From DASUPK01 sp963763955 (GTDB taxonomy: Bacteria; Actinomycetota; Thermoleophilia; Solirubrobacterales; 70-9), in NCBI GenBank assembly GCA_963763955.1, contig CAVXQP010000010.1, positions 62,001 to 126,000 of the forward strand: a stretch of DNA of 64,000 bases, written 5' to 3'. The position numbers and the translations under genes were made by a program. Below, piece by piece: positions 7,765-17,118 of this stretch (its first letter is position 1; each line of letters opens with the position of its first letter). The notes under the pieces are model-generated. The model was given only the letters and a program-made list of their open reading frames with translations, was not told the DNA's origin and searched no databases.

Positions 7765-9199
7765 GTGTTCAGAGGGAAGCTGGGGTTGGCGATCGCAGTC
7801 GCGCAACGGCACTGGTAGCCGTTGCCCCGCCGGCTTCGGCGGAGAAGTACGTCGCGGGGTCGGCGGGCTCCGGCGATCCGTTCTTCCCGCAGGCCGGGAA
7901 CGGCGGCTATGACGTGCGCCACTACGCGCTCACGATCGACTACGACCAGCCGGCCAACATTCTCAGCGGGAAGGCCGTGATCGGCGCGACCGCGACCCAG
8001 AACCTCCGCAGCTTCAACCTCGATCTGCGCGATCTTCTACACGGTGTCGAAAGTCAGGGTCAACGGCAAGCCCGCGACCTTCGCTCAACACGACGAGCAG
8101 GAGCTGACGATCAGCCCGAGGCCGAAGCTCGAGGCCGGCAAACGGTTCAGAGGTGAAGGTGGTCTACTCCGGCCAGCCTGAGCCGATCACGGATCCGGAC
8201 GAGTCGATCGAGGGCTGGGTTCCGACCGACGACGGGGCCTTCGTCGTCAACGAGCCTCAGGGCTCGCCGGGTTGGTACCCGGTCAACGACACTCCGCGCG
8301 ACAAGGCGACCTTCGACTTCACGATCAGTGTGCCCGCCGGCAGGGAGGTCATCGCCAACGGTGAGCTCGTCGGACACCCGGTCACCGCGGACGGCCGGAC
8401 CACCTGGCGCTGGGCGGAGAACAACCCGATGGCGCCCTATCTCGCAACCGTCACCAACGGCGACTTCCTGACCGAGTTCCGCCGCGCCGGCGGCTTGCCC
8501 TTCTACGACGCGGTTGACCCGAACACGCGGCAATCGGACACCGATCCGCCGAACCCGACGCTCGCCTTCCAGCGGCTCGATCCGGAGCCCGAGATCGTTT
8601 CCTTCTTCTCGAGGCTCTACGGCCCATACCCGTTCAGCAGCGGGGGCGGGATCATCGACTGGGCGCCCGACGTCGGCTACTCACTCGAGTCGCAGACCCG
8701 CCCGAACTACGACCGCATCCCCTCGGCGACGACGGTCGTCCACGAGATCTCGCACCAGTGGTTCGGCGACGCGGTGACGCCGGCCATCTGGCCGGACATC
8801 TGGCTGAACGAGGGATTCGCCACCTGGTCGGAGTGGATCTACGACGAGATGCACGGCGGCCCGCCCGCGCAGGACAGGTTCGACGAGCTCTACGCGATCC
8901 CCGAGGACGATCCAGCCTTCGAGGACCTCTGGTTCCCGGCGCCGGACGCACTCCAGGATCCGAGCCAGCTCTTCCACACGCCGGTCTACGACCGAGGGGC
9001 GATGACCCTGCAGGCGCTGCGGGAGAAGGTGGGTGACGCGACCTTCTTCCCGCTCCTGCGCGCCTGGTACGCGAAGAACAAGTACGGCAACGTCACCACG
9101 TCCGACTTCATCGCCCTCGCCGAGCGAAGGAGCGGGCGGAACCTGGACCACTTCTTCCGGGTCTGGCTGTTCAAGGAGGGCAGGCCCGAGTCCTGGTGA
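7765..9199 (+). pseudogene. M1-family metallopeptidase, broken by three frameshifts
   Basis: The gene appears to begin at GTG 7765 (FRGKLGLAIAVA, a signal peptide), changes frame near 7802 (ATALVAVAPPASA), again near 8034 (VSKVRVNGKPATF) and again near 8150 (EVKVVYSG). It is then open to 9199. Each junction is repaired by changing one base: one missing near 7802, one extra near 8034 and one extra near 8150. The intact part carries HEISHQW and NEGFATW, the zinc ligands and catalytic Glu of gluzincin peptidases, so the catalytic core survives. The normal product would be a secreted zinc aminopeptidase-like enzyme. Because the protein sequence is well kept in all frames, either very recent decay or local sequence error is likely. 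If translation restarts, a ~348-codon fragment from GTG 8153 is the largest product. Confidence 0.8.
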
Positions 9200-9304
9200 G
9201 GTCCGTCGCCGCGGGCGGAATTTTCGTGCGGGTCTAGCGCGAACTTCTCTTCGAGGCGGCACACATTCGGTGCGTCTGTCCGGGGCGGCGTACAAGATCA
9301 GAAC

Positions 9305-12300
9305 GTGAGCCCGGGAGCGGTCCATCTGCACGTCCACAGCGAGTACTCGCTGCTCGACGGGGCCTGCAAGATCGACAAGCTCGCCAAGCGCGCGGCCGAG
9401 CTCGAGATGCCGGCGCTCGGCCTCACCGACCACGGCGTGATGAACGGATCGGTCGAGCACTACAAGGCCTGCAGGGACGCCGGGGTCAAGCCGATCATCG
9501 GGGTCGAGGCCTACCTGGTCGACGATCGTAACGCGACGCCTCAGGCGACCCGCTACGAGCGCAACCACCTGACCCTGCTCGCCTCCAACGGGGCGGGCTT
9601 CCGCAACCTCGTCAAGCTGAGCTCCGCCGGCTTCCTCGAGGGCTTCTCGCGCGGCAAGGCGAACGTCGACATGGAGCTCCTCTCGGCCCATTCCGATGGC
9701 GTGATCGCCCTGACGGGCTGCCTGCAGTCGCGCTTCTGCCGCCGCCTGGTGGAGGACCGCCCCGCCGACGCCCGGGCCCACATCGACGACCTGGTCAACG
9801 CCTTCGGTCCCGAGCAGGTGTATTTCGAGGTCCAGCGCAACGGGGTTCCCGAACAGGACAAGGCCAACCAGGGGATCGTCCGGGTCGCGAAGGAGCTCGG
9901 TCGGCCGCTGGTGGCGACCGCGGACGTCCACTACCTGCGCCGCGAGGACTACGACAGCCATGCAGCACTGCTCTGCGTTCAGACCAAATCGACGATCGAG
10001 CGGCCGAAGCTGCGCTTCGACACAAACGAGTTCTACTTGAAGAGCCCGAGCGAAATGGCTGACTCCTTCTCGGACATGCCGGAGGCCGTCGCCAGCACCC
10101 TCGAGATCGCGGAGCGCTGCAACGTCGAGATGAAGCTCGGCCAGCTGCTCCTGCCGCGCTTCCCGACGCCGGACGGGGTCGAGCCGGGAGAGATGCTCCG
10201 GGAGCTCGCCCTGGAGGGGCTGGGGCAGCGCTACGGGGACCCGATCCCTGCCGAGGCGATGGAGCGCCTCGAGTTCGAGCTCGGCGTGATCGACGACATG
10301 GGATTCCAGTCCTACTTCCTGATCGTCTGGGACTTCGTCACCTACGCCAAGGAGAACGGGATCGCGGTGGGGCCCGGCCGCGGCTCGGCCGCCGGTTCGA
10401 TCGTGGCCTACGCACTGGAGATCACGGATATCGATCCGCTCGCAAACGGCCTGCTCTTCGAGCGCTTCCTGAACCCCGGCCGCAAGTCCATGCCGGATAT
10501 CGACATCGACTTCTCGGTCCGCGGGCGCGAGCGCGTGATCCGCTACGTCGCCGACAAGTACGGCCGCGAGTGTGTCGCGCAGATCATCACCTTCGGCACG
10601 ATGGCGCCGCGGGCCGCCATCCGGGACGCGGCGCGAGTCCTCGGGTATGACTACGCGACCGGCGACCGCCTGGCCAAGCAGATCCCCGAGCCGATCTTCG
10701 GCCGGAGCCCCAGCTTCGAGGAGTGCCTGAAGCCCGGTGAGGAGCTCAAGCGCACCTATGACTCCGACCCGGATGCGCAGAAGATCCTCGACACCGCCCA
10801 GGGCCTGGAGGGCATCGTCCGCAACAACTCGATCCACGCCGCCGCGGTCGTGATCGCGGACCGGCCGCTGCAGGAGATCGTCCCGCTGCAGCTGGCCGAG
10901 GACCGCGGCGCCGGCAACGGCAATGGAAACGGGAACGGCAAGACCGAGCGCGCCTACAAGACCGTCACGCAGTACTCGATGGGCCCGATCGAGGAGATCG
11001 GCCTGCTCAAGATGGACTTCCTCGGCCTGCGCAACCTGGACGTGATCGAGGATGCGGTGGCGATCATCGAGCGCTCGCGCGGCGAGAAGATCGACATCAA
11101 GGACATCCCGCTCGACGATCCCAAGACCTACGAGATGCTCCGCAGGGGGGAATCGATCGGCGTCTTCCAGTTCGAGTCCGAGGGGATGCAGGACGCGCTC
11201 AAGACCGTGAAGCCAACGGAGTTCCAGGACCTGGTCGCGCTCAACGCCCTCTATCGCCCCGGGGCGATGCGGTACATCCCGGACTACGCACGTGGCAAGC
11301 GGGATCCGGACGCCATCCGTTACCCCGATCCCCGCCTGCGGGCGATCAGCGAGGCGACCTACGGCTGCGTGATCTACCAGGAGCAGCTCATGGAGATTGC
11401 CAAGCAGATGGCCGGCTTCAGCCCGGCCGAGGCGGACGACCTGCGCAAGGCGGTCGGCAAGAAGAAGCGCGATTTGATGGCGACCATGAAGGAGAAGTTC
11501 CTCGAGGGCATGGGGGCGTCGAACACGGACAGCCGCGTGGCCCAGGACCTCTGGTCGCTGATGGAGGCCGCCGCGGACTACTCGTTCAACCGCTCTCACG
11601 CCGCCTGTTACGCGCTGATCTCCTACCGGACAGCCTGGCTGCGCGCCAACTACCCGGCGGAGTACATGGCCGCCCTGATCTCGACGGTGATGTCGACCAA
11701 GGACAAGGTCCCGTTCTTCGTCAACCGCTGCGCCGAGATGGGGATCCAGGTGCTGCCGCCGGACGTGAACAACTCCGACCATGGCTTCGTCGTCTCCGGG
11801 AACAGCATCCGCTTCGGCCTCGACGCGGTGAAGAACGTCGGCCACATCGCGGTGCAGGCGATCCTCGACGCACGTTCGGAGGACGGAAACTTCACCTCAT
11901 TGTGGGACTTCTGCGAGCGGGTCGACACGCGCGCCGTCAACAAGCGCGCTGTGGAATGTCTTGTCAAATGCGGAGCATTTGACTCGACCGGGGCCTCGCG
12001 ACGAGGCATGCTGGAGGCGCTGCCGGCCGCGAGCGCCTTCGGCCAGAAGGCGCAGGAGGACTCGCGGCTGGGGCAGTCGTCGATCTTCGACCTCGGGGGC
12101 GGGGCGGCGGAGTCCGGCCCGTCGCGGCAGCACCACGCCCCGATCCGGGCCGAGGAGTTCGACCAGCGCGAGCTGCTCCGCCTCGAGAAGGAAACGCTCG
12201 GTACCTATCTCTCCTCGCACCCGCTTGCGGAGGTAAAGGACGCGCTGCGGGCCCGCGTCGACTGCCCGCTCTCCAGCCTCGGCGACAAGCAGGACGGGTC

Positions 12301-12820
12301 GTGGGTGACGGTAGGCGGGATCGTCACCGAGTTCAAACGGCACCGATCGAAGAACGGCTCGCTGATGTCCTTCGCGAGCCTCGATGACGTCGAGGGCCAG
12401 GTCGAGATGCTGGTGATGGGCAAGGCCTATGAGGCCTCGGTCGACTTCCTCGCTGCGGACGCCGTCGTCATCGTCAATGGCCGACTCGACCACAAGGGCC
12501 GTGGCGACACCAAGCTTGTCGCGCAGGAAGTCGAGCTCTTCCAACCGAGCGAGGACGAGGTCGCCAAAGCGCGCGCGGCGAGGGACACCGGACCACTCCG
12601 CCTGCAGATCGACGCCGCCGCGTTCGGCGTCACGCTGATCGAGGAGCTCAAGGGGATCCTCGCGAACTTCCCCGGGGACTCCGAGGTCCTGCTGGTGATG
12701 AAGACTCGCGAGGGCACCCGCGAACTTCGGTTCGGACGGGAGTACCACGTCCGCCGCTCCGCCGGCCTCGACGCCGAGCTGGACGCGCTGCTCGGCGCCG
12801 GGTCCCGGGCCGCCGCCTGA
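9305..12820 (+). CDS. dnaE: DNA polymerase III subunit alpha
   Basis: 1171 aa from GTG, the replicative polymerase. The PHP domain comes first (HLHVHSEYSLLDGA, residues 6-19). The palm follows, with GRGSAAGS near 357 and the catalytic PDIDIDF near 396-402, and then KMDFLGLRNLDVI near 570. Next come the thumb/fingers, a helix-hairpin-helix region, and a C-terminal OB-fold (VTVGGIVTEFKRHRSKNG). The length is usual for DnaE1. A Gly-Asn run (GNGNGNGNG) near residues 537-545 is an insertion in a surface loop. No dnaE2/imuB partner genes are beside it. A hairpin at 12843-12873 closes the transcript. Confidence 0.97.
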   Translation: MSPGAVHLHVHSEYSLLDGACKIDKLAKRAAELEMPALGLTDHGVMNGSVEHYKACRDAGVKPIIGVEAYLVDDRNATPQATRYERNHLTLLASNGAGFRNLVKLSSAGFLEGFSRGKANVDMELLSAHSDGVIALTGCLQSRFCRRLVEDRPADARAHIDDLVNAFGPEQVYFEVQRNGVPEQDKANQGIVRVAKELGRPLVATADVHYLRREDYDSHAALLCVQTKSTIERPKLRFDTNEFYLKSPSEMADSFSDMPEAVASTLEIAERCNVEMKLGQLLLPRFPTPDGVEPGEMLRELALEGLGQRYGDPIPAEAMERLEFELGVIDDMGFQSYFLIVWDFVTYAKENGIAVGPGRGSAAGSIVAYALEITDIDPLANGLLFERFLNPGRKSMPDIDIDFSVRGRERVIRYVADKYGRECVAQIITFGTMAPRAAIRDAARVLGYDYATGDRLAKQIPEPIFGRSPSFEECLKPGEELKRTYDSDPDAQKILDTAQGLEGIVRNNSIHAAAVVIADRPLQEIVPLQLAEDRGAGNGNGNGNGKTERAYKTVTQYSMGPIEEIGLLKMDFLGLRNLDVIEDAVAIIERSRGEKIDIKDIPLDDPKTYEMLRRGESIGVFQFESEGMQDALKTVKPTEFQDLVALNALYRPGAMRYIPDYARGKRDPDAIRYPDPRLRAISEATYGCVIYQEQLMEIAKQMAGFSPAEADDLRKAVGKKKRDLMATMKEKFLEGMGASNTDSRVAQDLWSLMEAAADYSFNRSHAACYALISYRTAWLRANYPAEYMAALISTVMSTKDKVPFFVNRCAEMGIQVLPPDVNNSDHGFVVSGNSIRFGLDAVKNVGHIAVQAILDARSEDGNFTSLWDFCERVDTRAVNKRAVECLVKCGAFDSTGASRRGMLEALPAASAFGQKAQEDSRLGQSSIFDLGGGAAESGPSRQHHAPIRAEEFDQRELLRLEKETLGTYLSSHPLAEVKDALRARVDCPLSSLGDKQDGSWVTVGGIVTEFKRHRSKNGSLMSFASLDDVEGQVEMLVMGKAYEASVDFLAADAVVIVNGRLDHKGRGDTKLVAQEVELFQPSEDEVAKARAARDTGPLRLQIDAAAFGVTLIEELKGILANFPGDSEVLLVMKTREGTRELRFGREYHVRRSAGLDAELDALLGAGSRAAA

Positions 12821-12842
12821 TCCGCGAATCGGTCGCTCGCTA

Positions 12843-12873
12843 GCAGACTTGACCCCCTTCGCGCAAGTCCTGC
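12843..12873 (+). terminator. Hairpin downstream of dnaE
   Basis: GCAGACTTG (12843-12851) pairs with CAAGTCCTGC (12864-12873) with one bulged base. It starts 22 bases after the dnaE stop. No T-run follows. Confidence 0.5.
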
Positions 12874-12924
12874 AGCCGTCCCCCGTTCCCCAACCCGGCT
12901 GCACCGCGTCCTAGACTGAACGCC

Positions 12925-13329
12925 GTGCCAAAGCAGACCGAGACCCAGCGAAGCAGCGCCGGCGAGTGCCGCCAGTGCCGGACGTTCTGCGACAAGCTGG
13001 TCAACCCGGCGGGCTGCCTGGAGATGGGGTGCAAATACCTCTACACCTATGAGGACGCGCGGACGGGCGGCCGCTTTCTCGGCTGCATGAACAAGGTCTT
13101 CAGCGCGGAGATCGATCTCGACCTCTTCCTCTTGGCGGAGCGGACCCGTGAGGGCTTCGGCGGGATCAAGATGACCGGCGACCCGCTGCCCCACTGCCAG
13201 TTCAGCGTCGAGCGCGCCTATGAGGGCGCCGGCCCGGGCCATGAGTGCGTCAACCGCCGCTTCTTCGACGCCCCGGACGATCACCCCGAGTCGATCCGGG
13301 CGTTCGACCTCCGCAACTCGCTGACCTAG
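12925..13329 (+). CDS. Cysteine-rich protein of unknown function
   Basis: 134 aa from GTG. There are eight cysteines (15, 18, 22, 31, 36, 54, 91, 108), including CRQC-x3-C and C-x4-C near the N-terminus, and two Cys next to His (PHCQ, GHEC). The pattern suggests a metal site (zinc or Fe-S). No signal peptide is present, so the protein is probably cytoplasmic. I do not recognise a named family. It stands alone between the dnaE hairpin and a minus-strand gene, ending 10 bases from that gene's 3' end. Codon use is like that of its neighbours. Confidence 0.72.
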   Translation: MPKQTETQRSSAGECRQCRTFCDKLVNPAGCLEMGCKYLYTYEDARTGGRFLGCMNKVFSAEIDLDLFLLAERTREGFGGIKMTGDPLPHCQFSVERAYEGAGPGHECVNRRFFDAPDDHPESIRAFDLRNSLT

Positions 13330-13339
13330 AGCGCCGCGC

Positions 13340-13780
13340 TCACCCGAGCAGTTCCGCCAGGCGCTCGAAGCAGTCCGTCCACCCATCTTCATGCAGCGCA
13401 CGCCGTTCCTCGGTCGCGAACTCGCCCTGGAAGAGCTGAACAGCGGTCTCGTCGCCGCGGTCCTCGAGCGACAACACGACGAGCGTCTCCCGGTCGTCCG
13501 GGTCCGGGGGATCCCATCGGAACGTGTAGGCGAGGCGGGCCGGAGGGTCCAGCTCCCGTAGCTCTCCACTGAGCTGAAAGAGATCGCCCTCGGGAGGCTG
13601 CATCGCGATCCGGTAGCTGTCGCCGGCGCGCGGCCCGAACTCGACACTCGGAGTGGTGAAGCCCTTCGGGCCCCACCACTTGGCGAGCTGCTCGGGTTCC
13701 GTCATCGCCTGCCAGACCCGGTCCCGCACAGCGGGAAGGACGCGGGTCATGCGAAGCGAGAGTCCCTCCTCTGCGGTCAC
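13340..13780 (-). CDS. SRPBCC/AHSA1-domain protein
   Basis: 146 aa from GTG. It shows the AHSA1 (activator of Hsp90 ATPase-like) START-fold pattern: VLPAVRDRVWQAMTEPEQLAKWWGPKGFT at the start, a GELRELDPPARLAYTFRW middle and a closing amphipathic helix (WTDCFERLAELL). Members bind hydrophobic ligands or act in stress responses, and many have no known role. It is a single gene, convergent with the Cys-rich gene and divergent from the transglycosylase lipoprotein. Sequence gives no substrate. Confidence 0.88.
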   Translation of the reverse strand: MTAEEGLSLRMTRVLPAVRDRVWQAMTEPEQLAKWWGPKGFTTPSVEFGPRAGDSYRIAMQPPEGDLFQLSGELRELDPPARLAYTFRWDPPDPDDRETLVVLSLEDRGDETAVQLFQGEFATEERRALHEDGWTDCFERLAELLG

Positions 13781-13842
13781 CTCAGAGCTCCCGGTGGACG
13801 TCTTGATGATCGTACGCTCGAAACCCGGTATCAGTCCAGGCG

Positions 13843-14622
13843 ATGGGTCGAGCCCTTCGCAGCATGGTCTTTGTGCTCACCGCCACGGCTGTCGCGGGCG
13901 GAACGCTGGTCGGCTGCGGCGGCGCTTCGGCCTCCTCGCCGCAGCAGGTGGCGGACCAGCTCGCCCAGACGGACAGCGCCCTGCGCTCAACGATCGACGA
14001 CTGGCGGGCCGGTGGAGACCCGCCGGAGGTCGCGCCGCCCCAGGAGGTGCTGGACCAGGCTGAGGCCCTCCAGGACGACGCGCTCCACCTGGCCAGGCAT
14101 CCCAACCTGACGGCGCAGGTCCTCCCGCTGCTCTCGCCTGCGCTCGCCGGCCAGATCAGGCGGCTGACGACGGCTGAGAAGGACCTCCTGAGCCTCTCGC
14201 GGGGTGCCCGCCACCGCCACCTCAAGGTCGGGGCGCCGCCGCCGCTCTCGGACCTGATCGGCCTCTACCGGGAGGCGAACCAGCGCTACGGGGTCGCCTG
14301 GAACTATCTTGCGGCGATCCATCTGGTCGAGACGAAATTCGGCCGGGTGAAGAGCAACAGCGTCGCGGGGGCCGAGGGCCCGATGCAGTTCATCCCCTCG
14401 ACCTGGCGCATCTACGGCAATGGCGGGAACATCCGGGACCCTCACGACGCGATCCTCGCCGCCGCCAACCTGCTCCACCACAACGGGGCGCCGCCGCAGT
14501 ACGCGCGCGCGCTGCGCGCCTACAACGATTCCGGCCTCTACGTCGACGCGGTCACCCGCTACGCGCGCGAGATCGCCGCGAACCCGTACGGCATCTACTA
14601 CCTCTATTGCTGGCGGCCATAG
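13843..14622 (+). CDS. Lipoprotein with lytic transglycosylase (SLT) domain
   Basis: 259 aa. The signal peptide ends in the lipobox LVGC (Cys25), so it is probably a lipoprotein. A helical stalk (residues ~35-130) leads to an SLT domain (~145-259): NYLAAIHLVETKFGRV with the catalytic Glu in VETKFG, then AEGPMQFIPSTWRIYG and ALRAYNDSGLYVDAV. It cleaves the glycan strand of peptidoglycan. This is the second wall hydrolase in the window after the Rpf-like protein at 6077, but no riboswitch precedes it. A 14-base perfect palindrome (GCCGTCGCGACGGC, 14622-14635) touches its stop codon. Confidence 0.9.
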   Translation: MGRALRSMVFVLTATAVAGGTLVGCGGASASSPQQVADQLAQTDSALRSTIDDWRAGGDPPEVAPPQEVLDQAEALQDDALHLARHPNLTAQVLPLLSPALAGQIRRLTTAEKDLLSLSRGARHRHLKVGAPPPLSDLIGLYREANQRYGVAWNYLAAIHLVETKFGRVKSNSVAGAEGPMQFIPSTWRIYGNGGNIRDPHDAILAAANLLHHNGAPPQYARALRAYNDSGLYVDAVTRYAREIAANPYGIYYLYCWRP

Positions 14623-14635
14623 CCGTCGCGACGGC
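14622..14635 (+). terminator. Perfect palindrome at the stop of the SLT gene
   Basis: GCCGTCGCGACGGC is self-complementary and could form a 5-bp stem with a 4-base loop as RNA. It shares its first base with the TAG stop. No T-run follows, so the terminator role is tentative. Confidence 0.35.
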
Positions 14636-14659
14636 GAGTAGTCGAGGCGCAGGGGGTAC

Positions 14660-14830
14660 CTAGGAAGGCTCTCGATGGGAAAGCCATCCAGCGAGGGCGC
14701 CCAAGAGAAGGCCGCCCTCCGGGGCGAGAGGGAGACCGGTTGTCACGCTGACGAGAATGCCGAGCCCGAGTCCGAGGGCAGCACCAATCCCGATTGCCGC
14801 TGCGGTACTCAACGCGTCAACCCTATACAC
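14660..14830 (-). CDS. Small two-helix membrane protein downstream of nfo
   Basis: 56 aa from GTG 14830, which lies four bases after the nfo stop, so coupling is likely. The sequence is two hydrophobic segments: AAAIGIGAALGLGLGILVSV and GGLLLGALAGWLS, with a Gly zipper in the first, and ends SHREPS. No family was recognised. The frame stays open further upstream inside nfo, but only this part has membrane-protein composition. It could also be a non-coding remnant. Confidence 0.45.
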   Translation of the reverse strand: MYRVDALSTAAAIGIGAALGLGLGILVSVTTGLPLAPEGGLLLGALAGWLSHREPS

Positions 14831-14834
14831 CGGG

Positions 14835-15692
14835 CTATCGCTTTTGAATCGCCTCGCGCCACAGCCGGCGGATGAGCTGAACGTCCTTGCGGGCGACGTC
14901 ATGCCCGTCGATCCCCGGTCCCTCGAGCACGGCGGGCACTCCCTGTAGACGAGGCTCGCCCAAGAAGGCGCGGAAGCCCTTGCGGCCGATCTCGCCCTTG
15001 CCGATCGGCGCATGGCGATCGCGGTTCGAGCCGAGGGGGTCGGTCGCGTCGTTCATGTGCATGAGCTTCAGCTGCTTCAGACCGACCTTGTCGTCGATCT
15101 CGTCGACCATCTTCTTCGTCCCCTCGGGCGAAGCGATGTCGTAGCCGGTCGCGTACAGGTGACATGTGTCGATGCAAAGCCCCAGGCGCTTCGGGCCGCC
15201 CGTCTTCTCGATCAGCTCGGCTGTCTCATCGAAGTCGCGGCCGAGAAGCTGAGGCGACCCGGCGGTGTTCTCGTAGAGGATCGGGCAGCTCTCCGAACGT
15301 GCCAGCGCCTCCTTGATCAGGTTGATCGCGCGCTTGCGGGCATTCGTCCGCGTGTCGTCCTTGAGCGCGCCGGGGTGGACGACGACGCCGAGGGCGCCGA
15401 TCCCATCCCCGACCCGCAGGGCGTGGGTCAGGGAATCGAGCGACTTCTTGCGCATCTCTGCGTCCCTGGCCGCCGGGTTGATCAGGTAGATCATGTGGAT
15501 CGCGACGACCTCGACGCGCGAGGGCTCCAGCGCCTTGCGGAAGGCGGCGAAGTCGTCCTCCGAGTAGCGGGTCGGGCGCCACATCCGCGGGCTCTGGTTG
15601 AAGATCTGAATCGCGTCGCAGGTCCGCTCATCGGCCCGCTCGATCGCCCGGACGAGGCCACCCCCTGTGGAAACATGGGCGCCGATCAGCAT
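14835..15692 (-). CDS. nfo: Endonuclease IV (AP endonuclease)
   Basis: 285 aa starting MLIGAHVSTGGGL, the canonical N-terminus. It cuts the backbone 5' of abasic sites in base-excision repair with a trinuclear zinc centre. Metal ligands are visible in VEVVAIHMIYLINP, VVHPGALKD, ILYENTAG, LCIDTCHLYATGYD, LMHMNDA and DRHAPIGKGEIG. The start ATG at 15692 is separated by one base from the gltX GTG at 15694 on the other strand, so each promoter must lie inside the other gene or transcripts are leaderless. An upstream start exists (open to 15788) but would add residues not found in the family. Confidence 0.95.
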   Translation of the reverse strand: MLIGAHVSTGGGLVRAIERADERTCDAIQIFNQSPRMWRPTRYSEDDFAAFRKALEPSRVEVVAIHMIYLINPAARDAEMRKKSLDSLTHALRVGDGIGALGVVVHPGALKDDTRTNARKRAINLIKEALARSESCPILYENTAGSPQLLGRDFDETAELIEKTGGPKRLGLCIDTCHLYATGYDIASPEGTKKMVDEIDDKVGLKQLKLMHMNDATDPLGSNRDRHAPIGKGEIGRKGFRAFLGEPRLQGVPAVLEGPGIDGHDVARKDVQLIRRLWREAIQKR

Positions 15693-15693
15693 C

Positions 15694-17097
15694 GTGAGCT
15701 CAGATCCATCAATCCCCGTTCGAGTCCGTTTCGCCCCGTCACCGACGGGCGCCCTCCACATCGGGGGAGCGAGGACGGCACTGTACAACTGGCTCTACGC
15801 GCATGGCCGTGGCGGGGAGATGGTGCTGCGGATCGAGGACACCGACCGCGAGCGCTCGACCCCGGAGAACGTCGAGCAGATCCTCGACGCCCTGCGCTGG
15901 CTGGAGCTCGATTGGGACGAGGGGCCGGTCAGCCAGGCCTCTCGCGCCGACCGCCACCACGAGGCGCTCGAGCGGCTGCTCGAGGCCGGCGTCGCCTACC
16001 GCGACCCCGCGACGGGCGAGGACGTCGCCGCCTGGAAGAAGGAGCATGGCAACCGCGGCTACCGGGGAACCCCGACCGGCGACCCGGGCGCCGCCGTCCG
16101 CCTTCGGGTCCCGGACTCCGGAGACACCGTGGTGGCCGACGAGATCCGCGGCGAAGTTCGCTTCCCGAACGACGCCGCGGACGACTTCGTGATCGCCAGG
16201 GGCGATGGCTCCGTCCTTTACAACTTCGCGGTTGCTGTGGACGACGCCGACATGCGGATCAGCCACGTGATCCGCGGCGACGACCACCTCTCCAACACCC
16301 CGAAGCAGCTGCAGGTGATGGAGGCCCTCGAGGTCATTCCGCCGCGGTACGCACACCTGCCGTTGCTCCACGGCCCCGACGGCAAGAAGCTCTCCAAGCG
16401 CCACGGGGCCGCCAGCGTGCAGGAGCTGCGTGATGCGGGCTACCTGCCGGCCGCGGCGCGGAACTACCTCGCCCTGCTCGGCTGGGGGACCCAGGACGAC
16501 ACCACGATCCTGAGCACCGAGGAGCTGATCGAGCGCTTCGACATCGCCGACGTCGGCCGCGCCAGCGCGATCTTCGACGAGCAGAAGCTCCGCTGGCTGA
16601 ACGGCCGCTTCATGCGCGAGATGGACCTCGACTCCTACACCGAAGCGGTCGCGCGCCACCTCGGGCGCGAGCCCGACGAGCGGCTGCGGGCCGCCTGCCA
16701 GATCGCTCAGGAGAAGGCGCAGACGCTGGAGGAGGTCTGGCCCCTGATCGGCTTCCTCTTCGAGGAGCCCAAGACGGACGAGAAGTCCTGGAGGAAGGTG
16801 ATGAAGGACGGCGCCCTGCCCCTGCTCAGCGAGGCGCTCGAGGCCCTGCGCGCCGTGGAGCCATTCGAGCCCGCCGAGCTCGAGAGCTCCCTTGGCCGGA
16901 TCCTCGCCGAGCACGACGTGAAGCCGGGCAAGCTCTATCAGCCCATCCGCGTGGCGATCTCCGGCACCTCGGTGTCGCCGGGAATATTCGAGTCGCTCGC
17001 CGTGCTGGGCAAGGATCGCTCCATCGAGCGGATCGAGCGCGCCTTGGAGCGTCTTTCCGCTGAATCGGGCTCAACGAATGGGCTAAACAATCAATAG
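15694..17097 (+). CDS. gltX: Glutamyl-tRNA synthetase
   Basis: 467 aa from GTG 15694. It charges tRNA-Glu, and probably tRNA-Gln in misacylating form, because the amidotransferase GatCAB is encoded at 30.9-34.1 kb. The class I signature is FAPSPTGALHIGGARTALYNW and the KMSKS equivalent is GKKLSKRHGA. The C-terminal anticodon-binding helical domain is complete. An in-frame ATG at 15667 would overlap nfo and is less likely because the catalytic strand (VRVRFAPSP) follows closely after 15694. Confidence 0.96.
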   Translation: MSSDPSIPVRVRFAPSPTGALHIGGARTALYNWLYAHGRGGEMVLRIEDTDRERSTPENVEQILDALRWLELDWDEGPVSQASRADRHHEALERLLEAGVAYRDPATGEDVAAWKKEHGNRGYRGTPTGDPGAAVRLRVPDSGDTVVADEIRGEVRFPNDAADDFVIARGDGSVLYNFAVAVDDADMRISHVIRGDDHLSNTPKQLQVMEALEVIPPRYAHLPLLHGPDGKKLSKRHGAASVQELRDAGYLPAAARNYLALLGWGTQDDTTILSTEELIERFDIADVGRASAIFDEQKLRWLNGRFMREMDLDSYTEAVARHLGREPDERLRAACQIAQEKAQTLEEVWPLIGFLFEEPKTDEKSWRKVMKDGALPLLSEALEALRAVEPFEPAELESSLGRILAEHDVKPGKLYQPIRVAISGTSVSPGIFESLAVLGKDRSIERIERALERLSAESGSTNGLNNQ

Positions 17098-17118
17098 GTC
17101 GGTGCCGATGAGTACCCC

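Noticed and set aside
10908..10941. Gly-Asn run in DnaE as a possible intein or mobile insertion
   Set aside because: Only about ten residues of simple repeat; no splicing motifs, and the polymerase frame is intact on both sides.
8681..11845. A 1,054-codon open frame on the minus strand opposite the M1 peptidase and dnaE
   Set aside because: It is a GC-bias shadow. The plus strand encodes clearly conserved proteins and the minus product is His/Arg/Leu-rich without domains.
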